The notes under the pieces are model-generated. The model did not search any database. It worked only from the letters and a program-made list of their open reading frames with translations, and was not told where the DNA came from. From NCBI RefSeq assembly GCF_001514265.1, contig NZ_KQ948988.1, positions 186,001 to 250,000 of the forward strand: a stretch of 64,000 nt of DNA, in the 5' to 3' direction. Positions 25,187-34,814 of this stretch are shown piece by piece; the stretch's first letter is position 1; the number at the start of each line of letters is the position of its first letter. Position numbers and translations under genes: made by a program. This stretch comes from Streptomyces resistomycificus (lineage in GTDB: Bacteria; Actinomycetota; Actinomycetes; Streptomycetales; Streptomycetaceae).

Positions 25187-26299
25187 ATGCGTGACACCCT
25201 CCTCATCGCCCTCTTCGCCTTCCTCGGCGCCACCGCGGCCGGCGTGCTCGGTGCGGGCGTCCTGCTGTTCATCCGGCGGCGCTCGGTCGTCACCCACCTC
25301 GCCGTGGTCGCCGCCGTCGGTGTCACCGCGATGCTCGCGGGCACCCTCGCCGTCGCGCAGGCGATGTTCCTGTCCGCGCACGACCTGAAGGTCGTCACCA
25401 CGGTCGTCGCCATGGCCGCCGTGGTCTCCCTGGCCACCGCCCTGCTCCTCGGCCGCTGGGTCGTCGCCCGCAGCCACGCCCTCGCGCTCGCCGCCCGCTC
25501 CTTCGGCGACGGCGGCGACTTCACCTCACCCGACGGCCCGGCCACCGCCGAACTCGCGGAGCTGAGCCGGGAGTTGGAGTCCACCAGCGCGAGGCTCGCC
25601 GAATCCCGGGAACGGGAACGCGCGTTGGAGACCTCGCGGCGGGAACTGGTTGCCTGGATCTCGCACGACCTGCGCACCCCGCTCGCCGGCCTGCGCGCGA
25701 TGTCCGAGGCACTGGAGGACGGCGTCGCCACCGACCCCTACCGCTACCTCCGACAGATCCGTACCGAGGTCGAACGCCTCAACGACATGGTCGGCGACCT
25801 TTTCGAACTGTCCCGTATCCACGCGGGCGCGCTGGCGCTGAGCCCGAGCCGCGTCTCCGTGTACGACCTCGTCGGCGACGCGCTCGCGGGCGCCGACCCA
25901 CTGGCCCGCGAGTACGGCGTACGGCTGGTCGGAGGCCGGGTCGAGCCCGTGCCGGTCGAGGTGGACGGCAGGGAGATGAGCCGGGTGCTGGGCAACCTGC
26001 TCGTGAACGCCATCCGCCGCACTCCCGCCGACGGTACGGTCGCGGTCGCCGCCGAGCGCGGACCCGGCGGGGTCGTCCTGTCCGTCACCGACAGCTGCGG
26101 CGGCATCCCCGAGGAGGACCTGCCCCGCGTCTTCGACACCGGCTGGCGCGGCACACACGCCCGGACCCCGCCGGCCGGCGCGGGACTCGGCCTCGCCATC
26201 GTGCGGGGCATCGTCGAGGCCCACCAGGGGCGGGCCACCGTACGCAACGTCACCGGCGGCTGCCGCTTCGAGGTGACGCTCCCGGCCGCCGAGGCCTGA
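25187..26299 (+). CDS. Sensor histidine kinase
   Basis: 370 aa from ATG 25187. Three hydrophobic N-terminal helices with very short loops (1-95) suggest sensing within the membrane. A HAMP-like linker and coiled region lead to WISHDLRTPLAG (His160), then the N-box NLLVNAIRRTP and the G-boxes DSCGGIPEEDL and GAGLGLAIVRG. It partners with the regulator immediately upstream. Confidence 0.9.
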   Translation: MRDTLLIALFAFLGATAAGVLGAGVLLFIRRRSVVTHLAVVAAVGVTAMLAGTLAVAQAMFLSAHDLKVVTTVVAMAAVVSLATALLLGRWVVARSHALALAARSFGDGGDFTSPDGPATAELAELSRELESTSARLAESRERERALETSRRELVAWISHDLRTPLAGLRAMSEALEDGVATDPYRYLRQIRTEVERLNDMVGDLFELSRIHAGALALSPSRVSVYDLVGDALAGADPLAREYGVRLVGGRVEPVPVEVDGREMSRVLGNLLVNAIRRTPADGTVAVAAERGPGGVVLSVTDSCGGIPEEDLPRVFDTGWRGTHARTPPAGAGLGLAIVRGIVEAHQGRATVRNVTGGCRFEVTLPAAEA

Positions 26300-26369
26300 C
26301 CCTCGTGCCCTCGGCCCGGCTCGCCTTACACTGAATCGCAAGGGACCTTCGTGACATTTCGGAACCGCC

Positions 26370-27365
26370 GTGCGTCCTCAGCGGAAGTTCGTACTGGCCC
26401 TCGCCCTGGTCCTCGTGTCGGTGCCCGCCCTCTCCGCGCGGGCACAGGGTGAGGCAGTCCCGCGCGGCCCCACCTTCGGTGCGCGCGCCCTGCAGGCGCT
26501 GATCGACGGCATTCAGTTCGGTGTCATCATCGCGATCACCTCGGTCGGGCTCTCGCTGATCTTCGGCACCATCCACCTGATCAACTTCGCACACGGCGAG
26601 TTCGTCACCATCGGCGCCACCTTCGCGTTCTACCTCAACGCCGCCGCGGCCGGTCCGGGCTGGCACCTGATCCCCGCCGCCGTCGCCGCGGTGGCCTTCG
26701 GTGCCCTGCTGGGCGGGGCCGTCGAGCGGGGCCTGTGGCGACCGCTTCGGGCTCGGGGCACCGGGCTGATCAACATGTTCATCGTCACCATCGGGCTCTC
26801 GCTGCTGCTGCGGCACCTGGTGCTCGTGCTGTACGGAACCCGGCCCGCCTCCTTCGCGCAGTACGACATCCAGAGCACGATCGGCCTGGGGCCGGCCAGC
26901 ATCACCCCCCGGGACCTCACGGTCACCCTCCTCGCCGTGCTGGTGCTGCTCGGCATCGCCATGCTGCTGCAGAAGACACGCATCGGCACGGCCGTCCGGG
27001 CCGTCTCCGCCAACCGTGACCTCGCGGAGGCGACGGGCATCGACGTGCAGCGGGTGGTGCTGTTCGTGTGGATGCTCGGCGGCGGGCTGGCCGCACTGGG
27101 CGGGGTCTTCTTCGGCCTCGTCGAGATCGTCACCTGGGACATGGGCTTCAAGCTGCTGCTGCTCATGTTCGCGGGGGTCATCCTGGGTGGCCTCGGCTCC
27201 GCCTACGGGGCGATGGCCGGCAGCCTCGTCATCGGCGTCGTCGCCCAGATGTCCACCCTGTGGTTCCCGGTCGACCTGCAGTACGCGTGGGCGCTGCTGG
27301 TCCTCATCGTCGTCCTGCTCGTCCGGCCGCAGGGCATCCTCGGCCAGGCAGAGCGCGTCGGGTGA
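26370..27365 (+). CDS. livH: Branched-chain amino acid type ABC permease (LivH)
   Basis: 331 aa from GTG 26370. A cleavable-looking hydrophobic N-terminus (VLALALVLVSVPALSARA) precedes the LivH core: SVGLSLIFGTIHLINFAHGE, later TRIGTAVRAVSANRDLAEATG (ATPase-contact loop) and GGLGSAYGAMAGSLVIG. The extra N-terminal segment is seen in the LivH of urea or amide-type importers. First gene of livHMGF. Confidence 0.85.
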   Translation: MRPQRKFVLALALVLVSVPALSARAQGEAVPRGPTFGARALQALIDGIQFGVIIAITSVGLSLIFGTIHLINFAHGEFVTIGATFAFYLNAAAAGPGWHLIPAAVAAVAFGALLGGAVERGLWRPLRARGTGLINMFIVTIGLSLLLRHLVLVLYGTRPASFAQYDIQSTIGLGPASITPRDLTVTLLAVLVLLGIAMLLQKTRIGTAVRAVSANRDLAEATGIDVQRVVLFVWMLGGGLAALGGVFFGLVEIVTWDMGFKLLLLMFAGVILGGLGSAYGAMAGSLVIGVVAQMSTLWFPVDLQYAWALLVLIVVLLVRPQGILGQAERVG

Positions 27366-27375
27366 GGGGTGTGCC

Positions 27376-28368
27376 GTGGACTTCTCGGTCATCCTCTCCG
27401 ACGCCCTGCGCTCCGGCATCGGCCCCATCGCGGCCGTCTACGCACTCGCCGCGATGGGACTGAACCTGCACTTCGGCTACACGGGCCTGCTGAACTTCGG
27501 CCAGGTCGGATTCATGCTGGTCGGCGGCTACGGGCTCGCCATCACGGTGTCGACGTACGACGGCCCGATGTGGCTCGGCGTGCTGGCCGGAGTCGCCTGC
27601 GCGATCGTGCTGGCCCTGCTGCTCGGCCTGCCCACCCTGCGGCTGCGCGCCGACTACCTCGCGATCACCACGATCGCGGCGGGGGAGACGCTGCGGCTGT
27701 TCTACCGCTCCAGCTGGGCCGAGCCGGTCACCGGTGGGGTGTTCGGGCTGCAGAGGTTCGCGAAGGACTTCTACGACCTCAGCCCCATCGAGCGCGGCAC
27801 CTACGGCGTGTGGCTGGTGAGGTTCAGCTCCCGCGACCTGTGGGTGATGATCGTCGGATGGTCGCTGGTGGTCGTGGCCGCGGTGCTGCTCGCCCTGCTG
27901 ATCCACAGCCCGTGGGGCCGTGTCATCCGGTCGGTCCGTGAGGACGAGGTCGCCGCGCGCAGCCTCGGCAAGAACGTCTACGCGTACAAGATGCAGAGCC
28001 TGGTGCTGGGCGGCGTCATCGGAGCGGTCGCGGGCATGCTGCAGGCGATCCAGGTGCAGTCCGTGAACCCGGACAACTTCGATCCGGGCGTCACGTTCTT
28101 CCTGTACACGCTGCTCGTACTCGGAGGTGCCGGGCGGATCCTCGGGCCGGTCGTCGGCTCCATCCTGTTCTGGTTCGTCCTCAGCTTCCTCGACAGCGCG
28201 CTGAGGCAGGCCATCGACGCCGAGTACATCTCGCCGGACCTCATCAGTACCTCCGAGGTCGGCGCGGTGCGCTTCGCCCTGGTCGGGGTCGCCCTGATCC
28301 TGCTGGTCGCGTTCAGGCCGCAGGGCATTCTCGGCAGCCGGAAGGAGATGCTGCTCAGTGACCGCTGA
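27376..28368 (+). CDS. livM: Branched-chain amino acid type ABC permease (LivM)
   Basis: 330 aa from GTG 27376, GAGGGG upstream, 10 nt after livH. LivM signatures: GLNLHFGYTGLLNFGQVGF, LRADYLAITTIAAGETLRL and the ATPase-contact loop SPWGRVIRSVREDEVAARSLG. The protein ends LVAFRPQGILG as typical. Its 3' end overlaps the LivG start by 11 nt. Confidence 0.88.
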   Translation: MDFSVILSDALRSGIGPIAAVYALAAMGLNLHFGYTGLLNFGQVGFMLVGGYGLAITVSTYDGPMWLGVLAGVACAIVLALLLGLPTLRLRADYLAITTIAAGETLRLFYRSSWAEPVTGGVFGLQRFAKDFYDLSPIERGTYGVWLVRFSSRDLWVMIVGWSLVVVAAVLLALLIHSPWGRVIRSVREDEVAARSLGKNVYAYKMQSLVLGGVIGAVAGMLQAIQVQSVNPDNFDPGVTFFLYTLLVLGGAGRILGPVVGSILFWFVLSFLDSALRQAIDAEYISPDLISTSEVGAVRFALVGVALILLVAFRPQGILGSRKEMLLSDR

Positions 28369-29254
28369 CACGGGCGGATCCAGTGGGCCCGGGGCCCACG
28401 CGGGCACGGGGACCGGCCGGCTCTCCGGGGTCGTCCCCGAGCCGGGGGTGCGCAAGCCCGACCCTCTGCTGGTCCTGGACCAGGTGACCCGTGCCTTCGG
28501 CGGCCTCGTCGCCGTGCGGGTCGAACACCTGGAGATGCAGCGCGGGGTCATCACGGCGCTCATCGGGCCCAACGGAGCCGGCAAGACCACGCTGTTCAAC
28601 GTGGTCAGCGGTTTCGACCGGGCCGACGGCGGCCGTTGGTCGTTCGACGGACAGCCCCTCACCGGCTCCCCGGCGCACCGGGTGGCGCGGCGGGGACTGG
28701 TCCGTACGTTCCAGCTCACCAGGACGATCGCCCGGCTCACCGTGATGGAGAACATGCTGCTCGCCGCGCCCGGGCAACGCGGGGAGCGGGTGCTGCCCGC
28801 TCTGCTGCGCCCGCTGTGGCGCGGACAGGAGCGGGAGTTCGAGCGCCGTGCCGACGAACTGCTGGACCGGTTCCGGCTCGGGCCCCTGCGCGACGACCAC
28901 GCCGGCACGCTCTCCGGAGGACAGCGCAAATTGCTGGAGCTGGCCCGCGCTCTGATGGCCCGGCCGGTCATGATCATGCTCGACGAGCCGATGGCCGGGG
29001 TGAACCCCGCGCTGACCCAGTCGTTGCTCGGACACATCACCCAGCTGCGGGACGAGGGACTGACGGTGTGCTTCGTCGAGCACGACATGGACGTGGTGAT
29101 GGGCATCAGCGACTGGGTGGCCGTCATGGCCGACGGCCACCTGGTGGCCGAGGGACCACCGCACACGATCGGCCGCAACGCCGCAGTCGTGGACGCCTAC
29201 CTGGGCAAGCGGCACGACGAACCCGAGGCGACCGGGGAAGAGGAAAAGGAGTAG
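28358..29254 (+). CDS. livG: Branched-chain amino acid type ABC ATPase (LivG)
   Basis: 298 aa from GTG 28358. A variable Gly-rich N-terminal extension (1-40), then GPNGAGKTTLFNVVSG (Walker A), the long LivG insert with GLVRTFQLTRTI, TLSGGQRKLLELARAL (signature) and MIMLDEPMAGVNP (Walker B). Two nt separate it from the next ATPase gene. Confidence 0.88.
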   Translation: MTADTGGSSGPGAHAGTGTGRLSGVVPEPGVRKPDPLLVLDQVTRAFGGLVAVRVEHLEMQRGVITALIGPNGAGKTTLFNVVSGFDRADGGRWSFDGQPLTGSPAHRVARRGLVRTFQLTRTIARLTVMENMLLAAPGQRGERVLPALLRPLWRGQEREFERRADELLDRFRLGPLRDDHAGTLSGGQRKLLELARALMARPVMIMLDEPMAGVNPALTQSLLGHITQLRDEGLTVCFVEHDMDVVMGISDWVAVMADGHLVAEGPPHTIGRNAAVVDAYLGKRHDEPEATGEEEKE

Positions 29255-29256
29255 CG

Positions 29257-30003
<747 letters not shown>

Positions 30004-30048
30004 CTCCTCTTCCTGTCCGTCCTCCCGGTCACTACCGGTCACTCCAGG

Positions 30049-31308
30049 TCACTCCTGGGCCTCGCTGGTCTCGGTACGCAGGGTCTGCAGTTGTCCCTTG
30101 GCGTCGTAGCCGTACACCTCGATCGTCGCCTGACCGGGTTCGCCCTTGTCGGTGAAGTCGAGCGGACCGCTCACACCGTCGTAGTCGATGTCCTTGCCGT
30201 CGGCGATCAGCTCCTTGCAGGCGGCGAACGTGGTGCACTTGTCGCCGTCCTTGGTGATCCCGTTCATCTCCTCCACGAAGTCGCCCGGGTCGTCGGACTC
30301 CGCCTGTTCGGCGGCGAGCGCGATGGTCGTCGCGCAGTCGAACACCTGTGGTGCGAACTGCAGCTCCTTCAGCTGCGGGGCGAACTTCTTCAGGTCGTTG
30401 ATGTACTTCTCGTTCTCCGCCGACGCCGGCGCGGTCCCCTTCATCCCGGAGAGCCTGCCCGGATCGCCCGGGGAGACCAGTGAGGCCAGCTCCTCGCTGC
30501 GCAGTCCGTCGGCGCCGTAGACGCCGATGCGGTCCGGCCCCAGTCCGGACTCGATCATGCCCTGAAGGATCTGGGTGCCCTCCTCGAACGCGATCACCAC
30601 GGCGGCGTCCGGCCCGGAGTTCTTCACCTTCTGCACGACCTGGTCGAAGTTGGTCGCCTTCGGGTCGTACGTCTCGGCGAGCGTCACCGTCGCACCGCGG
30701 TCCTCGAGTGTCTTCCGCGTGGTCTCCATGAGGCCGCGGCCGTAGTCGTCCGCCCGTGCGATCACGGCCACCCGGTCGTGTCCGTCCGCCCGGACCACAT
30801 CCGCCAGGATGGGCCCCTGCAACGCGTCGCTCGGGACGGTACGGAAGTAGAACCCGTCGTCCTCGTAGTCGGTGAAGGTGGGCGCGGTGTTCGACCCCGA
30901 ACACTGCACGACGCCCGCTCCGGTCACCCGGTCGATGAACGCCAGCGACATGCCGGAGGCCGCGGCGCCGACGACGGCGTCCACGCCCGCCGCGAGGACC
31001 CGGTCGGCGGACTGCACGGCAACGGCCTCCTGGCCCGCCTCGTCGCTGGAGACCACCGTCGGCACCGGCTTGCCCAGTACCCCGCCCGCGTCGTTGATCG
31101 TCTTGATCGCGAACTTCAAGGACTCGATCTGCGGCGGGCCGAGGTAGGCCAGCTGCCCCGTCTCAGGCAGGACGGAGCCGAACTGGAGCTCACCATCGCC
31201 CGGCTCGGCCGGAACCGCGGACGAAGCGGTGCCCGTCGCACCGCAGACAGCTATCACAAGGGCGGCCGCGCTCGTGAAGATCGCGGACCGCCGTATCGAC
31301 GCTTTCAT
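30049..31308 (-). CDS. livK: Branched-chain amino acid type solute-binding protein (LivK)
   Basis: 419 aa from ATG 31308 with GGAGGCGGAG upstream; upstream in-frame codons lack an RBS. Signal peptide MKASIRRSAIFTSAAALV, with a cysteine (AVCGATG) that is a poor lipobox, so free secretion or lipid anchoring is uncertain. Peripla_BP_6 features: FGSVLPETGQLAYLGPPQ, FAIKTINDAGG and VDAVVGAAASGMSLAFID. It is encoded on the opposite strand from livHMGF, so it has its own promoter. Confidence 0.85.
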   Translation of the reverse strand: MKASIRRSAIFTSAAALVIAVCGATGTASSAVPAEPGDGELQFGSVLPETGQLAYLGPPQIESLKFAIKTINDAGGVLGKPVPTVVSSDEAGQEAVAVQSADRVLAAGVDAVVGAAASGMSLAFIDRVTGAGVVQCSGSNTAPTFTDYEDDGFYFRTVPSDALQGPILADVVRADGHDRVAVIARADDYGRGLMETTRKTLEDRGATVTLAETYDPKATNFDQVVQKVKNSGPDAAVVIAFEEGTQILQGMIESGLGPDRIGVYGADGLRSEELASLVSPGDPGRLSGMKGTAPASAENEKYINDLKKFAPQLKELQFAPQVFDCATTIALAAEQAESDDPGDFVEEMNGITKDGDKCTTFAACKELIADGKDIDYDGVSGPLDFTDKGEPGQATIEVYGYDAKGQLQTLRTETSEAQE

Positions 31309-31463
31309 CTCCGCCTCCGCTCGGTACAGGCGGCGGTGGTCGAACAGGCCGGCCATCCGCCCGCCCTCTGTACATGATCCTAGAACGCATGCGAACGCCC
31401 GAGAAGTGCGAATTGTAGGCATTTGTGAAGAGTGGGGCCAGGCGGCCCGGGTCGCGCCCCTGA

Positions 31464-32474
31464 TCAGCCGGGCACGCCCTGGCGCATCCCCGCGCGCGCG
31501 AACTCCCGCATCCCCTCCACGAACCCCACCTCCGCCCGCCACCCCAACTCCGCCCGCAACCGCGCCGAGTCGGCCGTGATGTGCCGTACGTCCCCCAGCC
31601 GGTACTCGCCGGTGACGGCCGGCTCCGGACCGCCGTACGCGGCGGCCAGCGCCCGGGCCATCTCGCCGACCGTGCGCGGCTCACCGCTGCCGGTGTTGTA
31701 CGCGGTGAGCGCGCCCCTGCGCGCCGTGGCCTCCAGCGCCGCCACGTTGGCCGCGGCCACGTCCCGCACGTGCACGAAGTCCCGGCGCTGACGGCCGTCC
31801 TCGTAGACACGGGGAGCCTCGCCGCGGGCGAGCGCCGAGCGGAAGAAGGAGGCGACCCCGGCGTACGGGGTGTCGCGGGGCATGCCCGGCCCGTACACGT
31901 TGTGGTAGCGCAGCGACACCGCCGAGCCGTCCACGGCCCGTGCCCACGCCGCCGCCAGGTGCTCCTGGGCCAGCTTGGTCGTGGCGTACACGTTGCGCGG
32001 ATCGACCGGGGCGTCCTCGCCGACCAGACCGGGCGACAGCTCGGCCCCGCACCGCGGGCAGCGGGGCTCGAAGCGGCCCGCGGTGAGGTCGGCGACGGCC
32101 CGCGGGCCCGGCCGCACCACCGCGTGCCGGGGACACTCGTACCTGCCCTCGCCGTACACCACCATCGACCCGGCCAGCACCAGCCGCCGTACGCCCGCGT
32201 CGGCCATGGCGGTGAGCAGGACGGCCGTACCGAGGTCGTTGCGGGAGACGTACTCCGCCGCGTCGGCGAACCCGACGCCCAGGCCCACCATCGCCGCCTG
32301 GTGGCACACCGCGTCCACGCCGCTCAGGGCACCGCGGACCGCGCCGGGGCTGCGTACGTCCGACGCGGGGTCGGCCAGGACGTCGTAGACGACGGGCTCG
32401 TGCCCCCGCGCCGCCAGTGCCGCCACGACCTGGGACCCGATGAATCCGGCACCGCCGGTGACCAGTACACGCAT
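31464..32474 (-). CDS. NAD-dependent epimerase/dehydratase with zinc-ribbon insert
   Basis: 336 aa from ATG 32474. Extended SDR: LVTGGAGFIGSQVV (NAD-binding glycines), AGSMVVYGEG (Ser103) and YATTK (Tyr163/Lys167). Residues 114-142 insert a likely zinc ribbon, CPRH (114-117) and CPRCG (139-143). Nucleotide-sugar epimerase activity is expected; the insert is typical of one subgroup of unknown substrate. It lies alone between livK and a histidine kinase gene. Confidence 0.8.
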   Translation of the reverse strand: MRVLVTGGAGFIGSQVVAALAARGHEPVVYDVLADPASDVRSPGAVRGALSGVDAVCHQAAMVGLGVGFADAAEYVSRNDLGTAVLLTAMADAGVRRLVLAGSMVVYGEGRYECPRHAVVRPGPRAVADLTAGRFEPRCPRCGAELSPGLVGEDAPVDPRNVYATTKLAQEHLAAAWARAVDGSAVSLRYHNVYGPGMPRDTPYAGVASFFRSALARGEAPRVYEDGRQRRDFVHVRDVAAANVAALEATARRGALTAYNTGSGEPRTVGEMARALAAAYGGPEPAVTGEYRLGDVRHITADSARLRAELGWRAEVGFVEGMREFARAGMRQGVPG

Positions 32475-32527
32475 GCGGCCACGCTAGGGCCGGGCGCGGC
32501 CCGGACGACCGGACCGCGCCCGGCACG

Positions 32528-33976
32528 TCACGGCTTCGTAAGACTCGCCGCGCCCAGCGGCAGCACCAGCGTGAACACCGTCGCCCCCGGCACGCTGCTC
32601 AGCTCGACCGTGCCACCGTGCGCCCGGACCAGCGAACAGGCGACCGCGAGGCCCAGACCGCTGCCGCCACGGTCACGGCTGCGGGCCTTGTCGACGCGGT
32701 AGAAGCGGTCGAAGACCCGTTCGCGGTCGGCGGGCGGGATGCCGGGGCCCGCGTCCGCGACCCGCACCAGCGCCCTGCCGGGCTCGACCAGGACCGACAC
32801 GGTCACCTCGGTGCCCGCCGGGGTGTGCACGGCCGCGTTGGTCAGCAGGTTGTCCAGTACCTGGCGGATGCGCTGCGGATCCAGTCGCAGCCGCAACGCC
32901 CCGGGACCGGGCGCCACGGTGAGCCGATGGTCCGGACGGCTCGCGCGGAACGCGTCGGCCGCGTGCTCGACCAGCTCCACCAGATCCGCCTCCACCATCC
33001 GCAGCGGAGTCTCCACCTCGGCCGCGTCCAGGCGGGCGAGCAGCAGCAGGTCGTCGAGGAGGAAGCCCATCCGGGCCGCCTCGGCACGCAGCCGGGCCAG
33101 ATGCCGGTCGCGTTCCTCGGGGGCGTTCGCGGCGGCGTACTGGAAGAGGTCCGCGTAGCCCCGTACCGACATCAGAGGTGTGCGCAGCTCGTGCGAGGCG
33201 TCCGCGACGAAGCGGCGCAGCCGCTGCTCGGCCTCCGCGCGGACCGCGAGGGAGTCGTCGATGTGCTCCAGCATCGTGTTGAACGCGGTCCGCAGCTCGT
33301 CCACCTCCGGGCCGCCGTCCCGGCCGTCGGCGCGCAGCGGCAGCCGGGCGGCCGACTCGGTCAGGTTGTGCGAGGCGATGCCGTGGGCGGTGTGCGCCAT
33401 GTCGCTCAGCGGCTGCAGACCACGCCGCAGCATCTTCCGGCCGGCCACCACCAACGCCAGCACCGCGAGCGCGAACGCGATCACCTGCACGGTGATCAGC
33501 CGCTCCACGGTGTCCTCGATGTCCTCCATGGGCGCGGCGCTGACCAGTACCACCCCGGGCTCGACCTCACAGGCCCGCAGGCGGTAGACGCCCTTCCCGT
33601 CGATCCGCACGGTGCTCATCAGCTCGGTGTCGGAACGCGCCATGTTCTTGGCGAGCGCGGTGAGCGGACGGGTGTCGTCCGGGATGTCGGCGGGCCGGCG
33701 CAGGACGGCTGAGTCGTCCGACACGTCGTAGACCGCGCTGAACCAGCCCCAGTACGGTTTCTGCCGCACCGTGCCGTTGGCCTCGGCGTCCTTGGACTGC
33801 ACCGTCTGGACGACCTTCAGCTGGTAGCCCAGCTGGTGCTCCAGGTAGTCGCGCATGTACATGGTCAGCGACCAGCCCACCACGGCGAACACCACCAGGG
33901 ACAGCGCGCCCAGGCCCAGCGCGAGTCGGGTGCCCAGGCGCAGCCGGCGATACGTCCTTCGCAACCGCCTGATCAC
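32528..33976 (-). CDS. Sensor histidine kinase (PrrB/TcrY-like)
   Basis: 482 aa; ATG 33976 overlaps the response-regulator stop (ATGA). TM1 (20-40), an extracytoplasmic sensor region of about 120 aa, TM2 (160-180), HAMP, then ASHELRTPLMSV (His262), N-box NLLTNAAVHTP and G-boxes DAGPGIPPADR and GGSGLGLAVA. It is divergently placed from the ferric-reductase/FMN/ApbE operon, which it may control. Confidence 0.9.
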   Translation of the reverse strand: MIRRLRRTYRRLRLGTRLALGLGALSLVVFAVVGWSLTMYMRDYLEHQLGYQLKVVQTVQSKDAEANGTVRQKPYWGWFSAVYDVSDDSAVLRRPADIPDDTRPLTALAKNMARSDTELMSTVRIDGKGVYRLRACEVEPGVVLVSAAPMEDIEDTVERLITVQVIAFALAVLALVVAGRKMLRRGLQPLSDMAHTAHGIASHNLTESAARLPLRADGRDGGPEVDELRTAFNTMLEHIDDSLAVRAEAEQRLRRFVADASHELRTPLMSVRGYADLFQYAAANAPEERDRHLARLRAEAARMGFLLDDLLLLARLDAAEVETPLRMVEADLVELVEHAADAFRASRPDHRLTVAPGPGALRLRLDPQRIRQVLDNLLTNAAVHTPAGTEVTVSVLVEPGRALVRVADAGPGIPPADRERVFDRFYRVDKARSRDRGGSGLGLAVACSLVRAHGGTVELSSVPGATVFTLVLPLGAASLTKP

Positions 33977-34680
33977 TCCGACGCCTGCCGGATCACGTAC
34001 CCGAAGCCCCGCACGGTGTGGATCAGCGGCTCACCCGTGTCGTCCAGCTTGCGGCGCAGCCGGCTGACGACCAGCTCGACCACGTTGGAGCGGCCGCCGA
34101 AGCCGTACTCCCACACGTGGTCCAGGATCTGCGCCTTGGTGAGCACGGTCGGCGACTTGCGCATCAGATAGCGCAGTACCTCGTACTCGGTCGGAGTGAG
34201 GGTGAGCAGCCGCTCCCCGCGCCGCACCTCACGGGTGTCCTCGTCCATCGTCAGGTCCGCCACCCGCAGTACCGAGCGCTGGAAGCCGGGGCCGGCGCTG
34301 CGCCGCAGCACGGTCCGCAGCCTGGCCATCAGCTCCTCCACCGCGAACGGCTTGACCAGGTAGTCGTCACCGCCCCGGGTCAGCCCCGCCACCCGGTCGG
34401 CGACCGCGTCCCGGGCCGTGAGGAACACCACCGGCACCATCGTCCCGGACCGGCGCAGCCGGTCCAGCACGCCGAAGCCGTCCAGATCGGGCAGCATCAG
34501 ATCGAGCACCACGATGTCGGGACGGAACTCGGAGGCACGGCTCAGCGCCTCCTCGCCCGAGTTCGCGGTGATCGCGTCCCAGCCCTCGTAGCGGGCGACC
34601 GTCGCCACGAGGTCGGCGATCGGAGGGTCGTCGTCCACGACAAGGAGTCGTACTTTTTCCACCTGCTCATACTGCTTCAC
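33973..34680 (-). CDS. OmpR-type response regulator
   Basis: 235 aa using GTG 34680 (a GTG at 34662 is an alternative; neither has a strong RBS). Receiver: LLVVDDDPPIADLV, Asp60 in VVLDLMLPDLDG, Lys in YLVKPFAVEEL. C-terminal winged helix: LTPTEYEVLRYLM, NVVELVVSRLRRKLDD, VRGFGYVIR. It is co-transcribed with the kinase and divergent from the reductase operon, with 134 nt between. Confidence 0.88.
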   Translation of the reverse strand: MKQYEQVEKVRLLVVDDDPPIADLVATVARYEGWDAITANSGEEALSRASEFRPDIVVLDLMLPDLDGFGVLDRLRRSGTMVPVVFLTARDAVADRVAGLTRGGDDYLVKPFAVEELMARLRTVLRRSAGPGFQRSVLRVADLTMDEDTREVRRGERLLTLTPTEYEVLRYLMRKSPTVLTKAQILDHVWEYGFGGRSNVVELVVSRLRRKLDDTGEPLIHTVRGFGYVIRQASE

Positions 34681-34814
34681 GAGACGTCCGAAGCCGCAGT
34701 GCCTGTGAACGCCGTGGCCACATCGATAAGCACTTGAAAGTCGTACGACAGTAAATCGACAGCTCCCCACGGGGAAGCTCGGTTACCCCGGACCCGGATC
34801 AAGGAGCTCGCCCC

